From the NCBI GenBank assembly GCA_030849065.1, contig JASAON010001506.1, forward strand, positions 1 to 43,233: a DNA stretch of 43,233 nucleotides, in the 5' to 3' direction. This DNA comes from Jaenimonas drosophilae (lineage: Eukaryota > Euglenozoa > Kinetoplastea > Trypanosomatida > Trypanosomatidae). Made by a program: the position numbers and the translations under genes. Positions 15,701 to 23,907 of the stretch are shown piece after piece. Numbering within the stretch: the stretch's first letter is position 1; every line of letters starts with the position of its first letter. A model generated the notes under the pieces. The model was not told the DNA's origin and ran no database searches. It saw only the letters and a list, made by a program, of their open reading frames with translations.

Positions 15701-18307
15701 ATGAGCCAAGCAACAATTTCTGGATGGCGCATGGTGCCCGCCTGGCTGAGCTCTACCGCCCGCGGAGGTCTAAACGCCGTGGAGGCCACTGCTGCATCCT
15801 TCGCACCCACTGGTGTGTTGGTGGTTGGCGATGCGCACGGCGTGTTGCGCATCTTCAGCGAAGATGGCACGATGATGCAGGCTGCGATGCAAGCCTTCCA
15901 CGAACGCCCCATCACGCACCTCTGCATCATCAACGCCACCACACTTGGCGCAGTCGTTGTGGCGGTGGCGGAGGAGAACATCAGCCGATTTGCCACAATG
16001 CGCATGTGGAGGCTCGCGGATATCGTTGATCGCGGTGCCACAGAGGAGGAGGAGGAGGCACCTCCGCCACCGCTCGAGCCGCTTCACGAGCATCGCATCG
16101 GTGAAGGAGCCAACACCGCTCCCATGAAGGCGCTAACTCATCGTCATTATCCATCATCATCATCGCCATCATCAGCAGCAGCAGCAGCACACAACGCTGA
16201 TGCCGCGACGAATGATGTTGGCGATGAAACTAAGTGCGTGCGCTCGCGCATTGTGTGCCTCGACGTGTCTCGCGACTTAACTCACGCCGCCGTTGCTTTT
16301 ACCAGCGCGGATGTTGCGGTGCTCCACGCCACCACCCTCGCTGATCGTGATTGCCGCAGCTCACTGACGTGGCTCCGCACAGCATCGGGCGCGCCCATCG
16401 CCTACGTTGGTCTTCCCGAGCCATCATCGGTGCTGCTCCCGCGATTATCTTCGCCTCAGCCCATCTTTGCCGTGTACGGTGATGGCGTCTCGATGTGGAG
16501 CAACGTGCGCAATCGGTGGGTGGAGCATCGAACCTGCATGCCATTTGGCACATCTCCTCACTGCGCGACCATGCTGAACCATCGAGCGCTCATTGTGGTG
16601 AGCAGCCACACGCCGCACATGGCGGTGTTGGGGATGCCAAACGAAGAAATTGATGAAGCTGATGCGGAAGCGTACAATCCTCTCATCGAGACGTCGGTGC
16701 GGCGTTTTGATGTGCTGGGCAGCATACCCGCCAACGCAACGTGTTGCGGTGCGTGTGGTGTTGGTGAGGGGCGTGTGGCGCTTCTGCTCGAGCTCCCACA
16801 TCGCCCGCCGGCGTACAACGTTAGTTGCTTTGATCTCCGCACACTCACTGTTGCTGCTGGGCGATCCTCAGCGCATTTGGCGAGCTGCTCCATGATGATG
16901 GCCGACCCGAGCACCTCTTCACTGTGGCTTGTGCAGCCACATACAAAAGCGCCAGCATCATCATCATCGTCGTGGGTCTGGACGAGGTTGCGTGATGCTG
17001 GTATCGCCACAACCTTGGCACATCTTCTTCAGCGTCAGGATTTTGAAACGGCACAACGCATCGCCAACCAGGTGCGGCACACACAGCCAAAGTACATCAT
17101 GGAGGTGTGCCAACATCGCGCAGAGGCGCTGTACCGCAACGGCCGCTATGGCGAGGCACTAACATTCTTCAAGCAAACGATTGGCTGGCTCGCACCGAGC
17201 GATGTTGTGCGTCTCTACGCACATCTCCAACCCCATGATCTCCTCGTTAATTATCTGGAAGCGCTCCATCAGCCAGAACATGCGTCAGCGCTGCGGCCCA
17301 TCTGCACAACGGCGCTGCTTCACGCATATGCGCATGCTGGAGATGCGGTGGGCCTCGCGGCGTTGGTGGAGCGCGAGGATCTTCACTTTGATGTTGGCCA
17401 CGCCATCGCCGTCTGCCGATCAACGCAACATCCGCGGGCTGCGTACACCCTCGCGGAGAAGTACGCTCGATGGATGGATTTGGTTCGTGTGATGATTGAT
17501 GATCTCCACGATGTTGCCGCCGCCATCACCACCTTGCAGCACATGGAGCTGACGGAGGCGGAGGCGATGGTCTGGAGCTACGGACGCACCATGATGCAGC
17601 ATGAGCCGCAGGCCACGACGGCGTTGTTGGTTGAAATGTGTGTGGGGTGGGCGGGAGTGCTCCGTCGATGGACCCCCACAACAACAAATCCATCATCATC
17701 ATCATCAGCGCCGCCGCCTCCATCCAATCGCTCGACGGAGTGGCAGCGCGTGATGCATCTTCTCGCCGATTATCCCCATCATCTCGCACACTTTGCTCGA
17801 TCACTCATTGTCAGCGACGTACTTCACGAAGACCTCAGCACACAACCCCTCTACCACACCTATTTCGAGATGCTCGTGCGGAAGAATCTGCCACAACGCC
17901 TGCACATTGGCATGGACGCATCGCAAAACAACAACAACGCCGCCGCTGTGGAGGCGATGATGGATGAATACGCCGCACGTTTGGTGGAGGCCGCCCATTT
18001 CATCAAGACGTACGTGGGACGATACGATTGCGGTGTGTGTTTGAGCCTTGCAACGTGTTTTGGATTTACACATGGTGTTGAGCTTCTCCAAGCGATCCAG
18101 CACAGCACATGTGATATATCGGTGGCGGGATTGATGAGCAGCAACAACAACAACACGGGCATGGATGCGTTAGTGATGGCCTTTGATGAGATGCGCTCTG
18201 ATGATGCGCTGCAACAACTTCGTGAATGGATTGCGCCGTCATGCGGTGTGGTTGCATACACACCGATGGAAGAGATGAAGGAGGTGCCCGTGCCGATGCA
18301 TTGGTAG
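15701..18307 (+). CDS. VPS11: VPS11-like HOPS/CORVET subunit (no RING visible)
   Basis: 868 residues. The first 430 or so fit a beta-propeller, broken by low-complexity inserts (acidic/Pro-rich near 110, Ser/Ala near 150). From about 435 an alpha-solenoid follows with the VPS11/Pep5 signature: AEALYRNGRYGEALTFFKQT, IGWLAPSDVVRLYAH, LLVNYLEALH, then FDVGHAIAVCR and AYTLAEKYARWMDLVRVMI. VPS11 is a core subunit of the HOPS and CORVET tethers that drive endosome-lysosome fusion. Family members are usually somewhat longer and end in a RING-H2 finger; here the C-terminal 200 residues are helical, contain Asn runs, and show no Cys/His RING pattern before the stop. The assignment rests on the solenoid block. 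Confidence 0.82.
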   Translation: MSQATISGWRMVPAWLSSTARGGLNAVEATAASFAPTGVLVVGDAHGVLRIFSEDGTMMQAAMQAFHERPITHLCIINATTLGAVVVAVAEENISRFATMRMWRLADIVDRGATEEEEEAPPPPLEPLHEHRIGEGANTAPMKALTHRHYPSSSSPSSAAAAAHNADAATNDVGDETKCVRSRIVCLDVSRDLTHAAVAFTSADVAVLHATTLADRDCRSSLTWLRTASGAPIAYVGLPEPSSVLLPRLSSPQPIFAVYGDGVSMWSNVRNRWVEHRTCMPFGTSPHCATMLNHRALIVVSSHTPHMAVLGMPNEEIDEADAEAYNPLIETSVRRFDVLGSIPANATCCGACGVGEGRVALLLELPHRPPAYNVSCFDLRTLTVAAGRSSAHLASCSMMMADPSTSSLWLVQPHTKAPASSSSSWVWTRLRDAGIATTLAHLLQRQDFETAQRIANQVRHTQPKYIMEVCQHRAEALYRNGRYGEALTFFKQTIGWLAPSDVVRLYAHLQPHDLLVNYLEALHQPEHASALRPICTTALLHAYAHAGDAVGLAALVEREDLHFDVGHAIAVCRSTQHPRAAYTLAEKYARWMDLVRVMIDDLHDVAAAITTLQHMELTEAEAMVWSYGRTMMQHEPQATTALLVEMCVGWAGVLRRWTPTTTNPSSSSSAPPPPSNRSTEWQRVMHLLADYPHHLAHFARSLIVSDVLHEDLSTQPLYHTYFEMLVRKNLPQRLHIGMDASQNNNNAAAVEAMMDEYAARLVEAAHFIKTYVGRYDCGVCLSLATCFGFTHGVELLQAIQHSTCDISVAGLMSSNNNNTGMDALVMAFDEMRSDDALQQLREWIAPSCGVVAYTPMEEMKEVPVPMHW

Positions 18308-18410
18308 TGAATCCGCAACGCATGGTGTGTGCTGCATCATCATGTGGGTGATGATGCCTTAAGTGTGCCGTGGCATGTTGGATGATTTGCTGGCCATGTA
18401 TGTAGCTTAG

Positions 18411-18441
18411 CTTGCACTCTCACTTCATCTACACTCACAAG
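18411..18441 (+). promoter_or_regulatory. possible trans-splice acceptor
   Basis: The CT-rich stretch CTTGCACTCTCACTTCATCT is followed by ACACTCACAAG with the AG at 18440-18441, about 73 nt before the ATG at 18515. The tract is weaker than at other genes. Confidence 0.4.
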
Positions 18442-18514
18442 ACAAGGAGATTGGTTGGCGAATCAGCCAGAATCCGTTGTATAACACATTCATTCACGAC
18501 GGAACGTACGCATC

Positions 18515-19465
18515 ATGACGAGCTTCCGAGAAGACATCTTCAAGCCTCCTCCGCCTGACGTCGAACCAGATTTAAGTATCACCGGTATTCTGGATGACGC
18601 ACATCACTTCTTGATGGTTGGTGTGGTTATCACATTTGCGGTGGCGTTGATGGTGTCAGTCTTGATGATGTGCGCATACCACTACTTCTGCCTACGTGAG
18701 AAGGAGCTGGATATGGAGATGCTGTCAGAGCACAACCGCAGGCGGCATTCTCATCCACATGTGCTCGCGCAACATGCATCCAAGAAGGATACGCACGCGC
18801 CACATAATGATAATGATGATGATGATGATGATGGTGATGATGATCACGCTATACGCCACGAGAATCCACTGCATGGCACAGAAGCGTGTGCGTCGGCGGA
18901 GGGCGAGCGGCCCTCCTCCATCATGTGGCCGCGGTGCAGCTCAACCTTCTTCACGGGTGCGCCACTGCGTCATGCGCCACACGCGGATGAGTTGGAGCGC
19001 GCATGGCAAATAACCTTCCGCCACATCCTCGGCGACCAGGAGCGTCCTGATCGAAGTATGCGCGCCATCCACGCCATCCTCAACGTTTGCATCGATGCGC
19101 CGCTCGATGACGTATCAAAAAATGTGGAGCTCGCACGCGATGTGAAGCGCAGCAGCGTTGCATCCATGATGCGCTCGGCGATGGAGCAGTGCGTGCCAAC
19201 GCTGTTTGCACCATCAGCATCTGCGCCCGATGGCATCACCATCATCGCTTCGTCTCCGCGTGAGATGGAGAGCTTCCATACCGTTGATTTGGATCTTGAC
19301 TCAACGCTTGTGTGCTGCGATGTGGTGCGATCGATGAAACACGTGATGGCCGATTTAGCCGACGAGGACGAAGTGCGCATGCAGTCATATTCGTTGATGG
19401 AGAACAATAGCTCAACCAACATCATCGCCGCTGAAGCGCAGCGTTTTGGTGTTGTCCGCGAATAA
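18515..19465 (+). CDS. hypothetical single-pass membrane protein with acidic tract
   Basis: 316 residues. A 30-residue Pro/Asp-rich N-terminus precedes one strongly hydrophobic helix (about 32-57: FLMVGVVITFAVALMVSVLM and beyond), with no cleavable signal peptide. The segment after the helix begins with a REKELDMEML helix and a basic/His cluster, so that side is probably cytosolic. It is followed by an Asp run (about 97-110) encoded by GAT repeats and a more ordered domain (about 160-310) rich in Met, Ser and Asp. No family is recognised. The position between the VPS11-like and HMG-like genes gives no functional hint. Confidence 0.7.
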   Translation: MTSFREDIFKPPPPDVEPDLSITGILDDAHHFLMVGVVITFAVALMVSVLMMCAYHYFCLREKELDMEMLSEHNRRRHSHPHVLAQHASKKDTHAPHNDNDDDDDDGDDDHAIRHENPLHGTEACASAEGERPSSIMWPRCSSTFFTGAPLRHAPHADELERAWQITFRHILGDQERPDRSMRAIHAILNVCIDAPLDDVSKNVELARDVKRSSVASMMRSAMEQCVPTLFAPSASAPDGITIIASSPREMESFHTVDLDLDSTLVCCDVVRSMKHVMADLADEDEVRMQSYSLMENNSSTNIIAAEAQRFGVVRE

Positions 19466-19559
19466 CTCAGACGCAACAACAAGTGTGAAGATGCGTGTGT
19501 ACGTCATGGGCCTCCACACGGACGCTTTTTGTCTTTGATTGTGTGTTTGGATTCTTCAC

Positions 19560-19675
19560 GAGTGTTTTGTTTATGTTGTTTTGTTTTGTTGTGTTTTGTT
19601 TTTTTATTTTTGTTTTGTTTTGTTTTTTTATTTTTGTTTTGTTGTGTTTTGTTTTGTTTTTTATTTCTGTTTCTT
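19560..19675. repeat. T/G low-complexity tract (TTTTG-type)
   Basis: Irregular repeats of TTTTG and TTTTGTTTTG with two near-identical TTTTTTTATTTTTGTTTTG blocks. The + strand has essentially no C for about 110 nt. It could serve as a long pyrimidine tract or be simple slippage sequence. Confidence 0.8.
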
Positions 19676-20015
19676 ACGAAGTCACCAACAATATCGGTGT
19701 CTGGATGTGTTGATGTGGAGTGGACCGGTGTTGTTGGCACTAGAATCATCACGTGTGAGTGTGTGTGTGGTGATGCTCAAATATATATATATATTTGTTG
19801 TGTGTTTCAGATTTATTCTTGCTGCTGTTACTAGTGGAAGTTGATCTCCACCACTGCCATGTCATAAGTGCGTGGCAGGTTTGGTGTATGTGTTTGTATG
19901 TGTGTCTGTTTGGGTGAGCTCCATCAGACTTATGTTCTTGCTTGTGATGATCATGGACGAGAAGCTTCTGCACGTCCCACAAGCGACCGCGCCAGTATCA
20001 CTTTTGGCTCACCAT

Positions 20016-20058
20016 GTTTCTCTTCCTCCTTCTTCTCGTTGTTGCAATTGCTCCACAG
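20016..20058 (+). promoter_or_regulatory. trans-splice acceptor
   Basis: The strong tract TTTCTCTTCCTCCTTCTTCT is followed by GCTCCACAG, with the AG at 20057-20058. The leader to the first ATG of the next gene (20187) contains upstream ATGs near 20106-20112. Confidence 0.65.
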
Positions 20059-20186
20059 GAACACAGGTGGGATAGCCTCATCATCATCACCAACACACGC
20101 GTGTCATGCATGTGTGTGAGTGAAACGTGCCGCTGCCCACACACACAATAGCACTTGCACATACATTATTGGATTGATCTCCGTGG

Positions 20187-21806
20187 ATGATGCGGCGATG
20201 TTGGTTTTTGTTGGCGGAAAGTCGTCGGCCACCAGCCGGACGGCGCGGCATCATGTCAAAGGCCATCGCACCAACACCAACAACCACATCCGCGGCATCT
20301 GTATCAGCACACAACGCACAACAACAAAATCATGCAGCCACCGGGTGGCCCCACACCGCAGACTTGCACGATTCGTGGGAGGCCATACCCGAGCACCATC
20401 TTGACCATCATGTTGATGATGATGCCGAGAACGTGGTGCTGCACGTGGAGGAGGAGGAGGATGAGCTCGAGGATGTTGGCGATCACCTTCTCGACGATGT
20501 GGATATGCACGCCACACCTGACGAAATGAAGGAGCACACAACAACAACTGCAGCTAGTGATGGAGGTCAGCCAACAGAGGCGTACCGCTTCTTGCTTGAC
20601 CACATTGATGCAGAAATTGCCGCGTTGCGCCGGCGCCACAAAAATGTGGTGGAGCGACGTAGCAACATGGAAGATCGCCAGATTGATCGCGTGCGGCAGG
20701 TGCTGGAGTTTTTGGAGCGGCCGTGGACGTTGCTGCCAACAGAACTCGCTCCCGCACTTCCCGCAACGGGTATCGAGGTGTACGTGAAGGAGCAACAACT
20801 GCGCCAACGCCAGCAACACGAACAAGAGAGCAACGAGGCTGTGCGAGAGACGGGTGCGCCACTCACCGCCGATGGTGCAGAGAAGGTGAGTGCTTTTGTA
20901 GAAGCATGCCACAACGCGTACAAAAACCTCCGCGCTGAGCAACGCCGCCCGTACGAAGTGGCGGCGGCAGAAAATGAAAAAATGCGCGGTGAGTTGAGGC
21001 GCCGATTGAGAACCGGTTGTGCCAACTTTGAATCTTTTTGCGCCAACGTTGTGGAGTGTACGGCTGATAAAGTGCGAGGCGGTGAATTGGCTACACCTGC
21101 AACAACAACAACAAGTGCAGAGGTGCCGCAAAATAGAGCCACTGCACCTTCCACGCGGCGGATGATGGCAGCCAAGGTACATCCACCGCGTGGGCATGCC
21201 GCAACGCACCAAATCACTAACAGCAACAACAACAACAACAACAACAATGCAAACGTGCAACGGCCGGGGTTGTTGGTGAGCCCCGGTGGTGGATTCAGCG
21301 TCTCTGCCGCTGCCCGCGAGGCGCGCGAGGCTCGACGACGTTTGGCCGCCTCGCGCCTCCGCAGCCTCGCCGCCACCTCAGCCGCCCCACCGGCGGTGGT
21401 GGAGGAGGTGCCACAGACATCCACACGCAACAGAGGTGGCGCACGAGCGACGGTTCGTGCAGCCGCCAAGCGGGTGAGCAAGACGTTGGCCGCCTCGAAG
21501 CGCACAAAAACGTCCCCAACCAACACGCGCTCCACCACCACCGGCAACAAGCACAAGGGCAGCAAGAAGACGAGCAGCCATGTTGGCATACGCTCGATCC
21601 CGTTGCCGGACTTGGATCGGCTTGCCGCGAAGATTCAGCGCGGTGGAGCTCAACGCAAGCGTGGGCCATCGCCGCCGTCATCGGCGCGGAAGACGGTGGC
21701 ACGTCAGCCAACCAACAAATCTGCAGCCAAGATAAAAGCACCGAGCGTGAAGCGTCCAGCGCCGCGCAAGCTCAAGATGAAGAAGCGCAGTGCCAAGCGG
21801 AGATAG
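20187..21806 (+). CDS. possible HMG-box chromatin protein with Lys/Arg-rich tail
   Basis: 539 residues from ATG 20187; a second in-frame ATG at 20253 (MSKAIAP) is an alternative start. Residues about 40-120 are acidic (EEEEDELED and Asp/His clusters). Residues about 190-272 resemble a divergent HMG box: ATGIEVYVKEQ like the first helix, a spacer, then AYKNLRAEQRRPYEVAAAEN, which matches the W-x-x-L-s-x-x-q-K-x-P-Y-x-x-x-A core with Tyr for Trp. The C-terminal 190 residues are Lys/Arg/Ala/Ser-rich, with an Asn run and repeated RKTVA/KRTKT/KRPAP patches like histone H1 or kinetoplast-associated tails. The Arg-rich first 22 residues could be a mitochondrial presequence if 20187 is used. Nuclear chromatin or kinetoplast DNA packaging is inferred. 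Confidence 0.6.
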   Translation: MMRRCWFLLAESRRPPAGRRGIMSKAIAPTPTTTSAASVSAHNAQQQNHAATGWPHTADLHDSWEAIPEHHLDHHVDDDAENVVLHVEEEEDELEDVGDHLLDDVDMHATPDEMKEHTTTTAASDGGQPTEAYRFLLDHIDAEIAALRRRHKNVVERRSNMEDRQIDRVRQVLEFLERPWTLLPTELAPALPATGIEVYVKEQQLRQRQQHEQESNEAVRETGAPLTADGAEKVSAFVEACHNAYKNLRAEQRRPYEVAAAENEKMRGELRRRLRTGCANFESFCANVVECTADKVRGGELATPATTTTSAEVPQNRATAPSTRRMMAAKVHPPRGHAATHQITNSNNNNNNNNANVQRPGLLVSPGGGFSVSAAAREAREARRRLAASRLRSLAATSAAPPAVVEEVPQTSTRNRGGARATVRAAAKRVSKTLAASKRTKTSPTNTRSTTTGNKHKGSKKTSSHVGIRSIPLPDLDRLAAKIQRGGAQRKRGPSPPSSARKTVARQPTNKSAAKIKAPSVKRPAPRKLKMKKRSAKRR

Positions 21807-21911
21807 AGATGAGCATAGATGGTTTTTCCACGTACCGTGGCTCATTAGTTGCGTGTTGGTGTGGTGGAGGTATATACTCCTCCCTGGTATGACACATGGA
21901 TGTACTCATGA

Positions 21912-21972
21912 TTTGTTATTTTTTTTTGCTTCCCTTTTTTTTTCCGTGGTGTTTATTGTTATGCCTGTGTAG
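21912..21972 (+). promoter_or_regulatory. trans-splice acceptor, TGTAG|CTC type
   Basis: Two long T/C blocks (GTTATTTTTTTTTGCTTCCC and the TTTTTTTTTCC that follows) precede GCCTGTGTAG|CTC, with the AG at 21971-21972, 59 nt before the ATG at 22032. Confidence 0.7.
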
Positions 21973-22031
21973 CTCGCACGAAATAGATCCATCCACCTTC
22001 ACGCACTCACGTGCATCCGCATTGAATCATC

Positions 22032-22574
22032 ATGTCTGAGGCCTACCGCAGCTGCCCGCCGGAGCCATCACAGCCCAACTACGGCAGTGGAGGCTACAAC
22101 AACAACAGTGCCGGCAACTTCAACCATCAACCATCCAACGCCTATGCCCCACCCCAGCAGCAGCCAAGCTCCGTATACTACAACAACAATAACAACAACA
22201 TGCAGCAGCAGGGTAGCCAAGTGAACTATGAGCGGCTGAGCTCACGTGTGCTGAAGCGTATGCCGGAGGATGTTCGCCGTCGTAGTGGATCTCGAGGTGT
22301 GGAGCCCTACCCCTCAGAGCCGGTGCGCTACAACAACAACAACAACAGCTACGGCAACAGCTATCCATCCCAGCAGCAGCAACAGCAGCCCATCATTCAT
22401 TCGCAGCACACACCACGCGAGGAACAGCAGCCCAAGGCTGAGGCCGGCTGCTGTGGCAGCGATGAAAAGGAGGAGCCTCATCGTGAGCCAACCCCCCAAC
22501 GTCGCGAGCCAACTCCTCAACGTCGCGAGCCTACTCCACCTCCACCAGAGAAGGCCAGCGCGGGGTGCTGCTGA
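22032..22574 (+). CDS. hypothetical Asn/Gln-rich protein with C-terminal Cys-Cys
   Basis: 180 residues, mostly disordered: Asn runs, Gln runs and Tyr-Asn-rich stretches give a prion-like composition. The only ordered-looking segment is about residues 66-90 (YERLSSRVLKRMPEDVRRRS). Near the end there are three tandem copies of REPTPQR/REPTP, then the tail KASAGCC. The tail echoes an internal KAEAGCC about 40 residues earlier. A C-terminal Cys pair could be palmitoylated or prenylated, so membrane attachment is possible. The next gene downstream also ends in Cys-Cys. No family is recognised. Confidence 0.72.
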   Translation: MSEAYRSCPPEPSQPNYGSGGYNNNSAGNFNHQPSNAYAPPQQQPSSVYYNNNNNNMQQQGSQVNYERLSSRVLKRMPEDVRRRSGSRGVEPYPSEPVRYNNNNNSYGNSYPSQQQQQQPIIHSQHTPREEQQPKAEAGCCGSDEKEEPHREPTPQRREPTPQRREPTPPPPEKASAGCC

Positions 22575-22701
22575 TCACGATTGGATCTGCGTCTCTGTGC
22601 GTGGTATTAGGGCTCCACGTGTAGCTCTCGCACACGCACTTCCTCCTTCTTAGTATGAGGGATCTCATTATAACCTTCTTTCACTTCCTGTATTTCTGCC
22701 G

Positions 22702-22731
22702 GTTGGAGCTCATGATGCGGTGAGCTCCAAC
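22702..22731. repeat. perfect inverted repeat, 11-bp stem, 8-nt loop
   Basis: GTTGGAGCTCA at 22702-22712 and its exact reverse complement TGAGCTCCAAC at 22721-22731 flank TGATGCGG. It lies about 130 nt past the stop of the Asn/Gln-rich gene and could form an RNA hairpin in its 3'UTR. A partial third copy (GTGAGCTCCAA) occurs near 22988. Confidence 0.85.
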
Positions 22732-23101
22732 AACATACTCTTCCTTGTACTTTTCTTTTGAGAGTTTCCGTGTGTGTGTGGTCGCTGCTCCTCTCTACAT
22801 TCTCGCTGCGTGCCACCACTCCAACATAGCGCGGATGCATCGTACTCCACTCGTGAGTAGAAGTGATGATGCTGCAGATGGCGGTTGCTGTGCAGGTGCA
22901 GACGAGAACTGTACGGATGCTCCACATTCGGCCACAGCTCCTCCACCTCTCCGCATACATTCGGTGCAGTGGATGAGATGGGCGGTGGTGAGCTCCAAGT
23001 CGGCACCTTAACCAACGGCGATGAATTTGTTGTTTTCTTTGTGTTGTTCGCATGCTGAGCCACAACGATCATCAACTCAGTTCTGCGTCGCTCTTCATGC
23101 T

Positions 23102-23181
23102 CACCCACCCTCTCTCTCTCTCTCTTTCTTTTTTTCTTTCTGTGCGTCTGTGTTGTACTTCATCCAAATGATGCGGCGTAG
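23102..23181 (+). promoter_or_regulatory. trans-splice acceptor
   Basis: A CT dinucleotide run plus T-rich stretch (TCTCTCTCTCTCTCTTTCTT and following) is followed by GGCGTAG with the AG at 23180-23181, 48 nt before the ATG at 23230. Confidence 0.6.
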
Positions 23182-23229
23182 ATATTTTGTGGCACCATCA
23201 TAAACACTTGATTGCCATTGTTTCACTAA

Positions 23230-23907
23230 ATGAGCCGCCTCTCCTTTAGCAGCCAACTTCACCACAGCGGCAGTGTTGGCCTCGGCGCCAGTGGGGAAGT
23301 GGAGGAGGTGGAGGTGCCCATGACCACCACGGACGGCAACACACGCGGCTCTGACAACCACAACAGTTTATATCAATCTCATATGGAAGAAGATCGCTAC
23401 ATTCACTACACCGAAGATGATGTTGAGGATGATGGTGATGCAGAGAGGATGAGCGACGTGGCACCACCTCCACGTGTTGTGTTGAGCTCACACAGCTCCA
23501 ACGGTAGTGGGAGACGGCCACAACCTCTCGCGGCAACGCTGCGCCAGCCACGAGATTCCTTCCATGATGAGCCCACCGCAACAGCTGCAGTCGCGCAGCC
23601 ATCAACATCATCTCAGTCTCACCCCGCCATCAGCATCTTGCGTGTCTTTCCAGCCCAGCCCACTCGTTTTCCTCCACCACAAAATGATCGGCATCGCCTC
23701 GTGGTGAAGTCAGTACCTGCCTACATTCAATCTCGGCCGAAGCAACACACATACACACAGCCATCATCATCTGGTGCTCTTCCACGGCAGTCGGGTGGTG
23801 CAACGCCCCCACACATCTCCCCAGCCTATCAACACCGCGCACCAGGCACCGCTTCACCAACGCACACGGATGGTGAGCGCAAGGAAAAGGCCGCAGCGTG
23901 TTGCTGA
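23230..23907 (+). CDS. hypothetical disordered protein with C-terminal Cys-Cys
   Basis: 225 residues rich in Ser, Pro, His and Gln, with an acidic patch (about 55-75, TEDDVEDDGDAER). A short block around residues 135-170 (ISILRVFPAQP, then RHRLVVKSVPAYIQ) is the only part that looks ordered. The tail is KEKAAACC. This Lys-Ala-x-Ala plus Cys-Cys ending closely resembles that of the gene just upstream (KASAGCC), suggesting a shared lipidation or targeting signal or a common origin of the tails. No family is recognised. Confidence 0.7.
   Translation: MSRLSFSSQLHHSGSVGLGASGEVEEVEVPMTTTDGNTRGSDNHNSLYQSHMEEDRYIHYTEDDVEDDGDAERMSDVAPPPRVVLSSHSSNGSGRRPQPLAATLRQPRDSFHDEPTATAAVAQPSTSSQSHPAISILRVFPAQPTRFPPPQNDRHRLVVKSVPAYIQSRPKQHTYTQPSSSGALPRQSGGATPPHISPAYQHRAPGTASPTHTDGERKEKAAACC

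Larger units (their letters stand above)
19466..20186. other. intergenic region with T/G-rich tract
   Basis: About 720 bp without a supported gene. It contains a roughly 110-nt stretch of almost only T and G (19560-19670), a 20-bp perfect AT palindrome (19778-19797) and a splice acceptor at 20016-20058. Frames running through the T-rich tract encode only Phe/Leu/Cys strings. Confidence 0.6.
22575..23229. other. intergenic region with hairpin
   Basis: About 650 bp without a supported gene, carrying a perfect 11-bp inverted repeat (22702-22731) and a CT repeat tract that is the likely acceptor of the next gene. Frames on both strands here (for example 22607-23065, -) have no recognisable domains. 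Confidence 0.55.

Noticed and set aside
19778..19797. 20-bp perfect AT palindrome
   Set aside because: Simple (AT)n sequence flanked by AA/TT; expected by slippage and not informative by itself.
19495..19844. Frames encoding Phe/Cys/Leu-rich 'membrane' peptides
   Set aside because: They are translations of the T/G-rich tract and carry no other signal.
20567..21589. 340-residue open frame on the - strand opposite the HMG-like gene
   Set aside because: It is antisense to a + strand gene with a splice acceptor and is composed of Leu/Val/Arg strings mirroring Asn/Gln/Ala codons.
22607..23065. 152-residue - strand frame in the gap after the Asn/Gln-rich gene
   Set aside because: Opposite to the array, no domain, no plausible acceptor.
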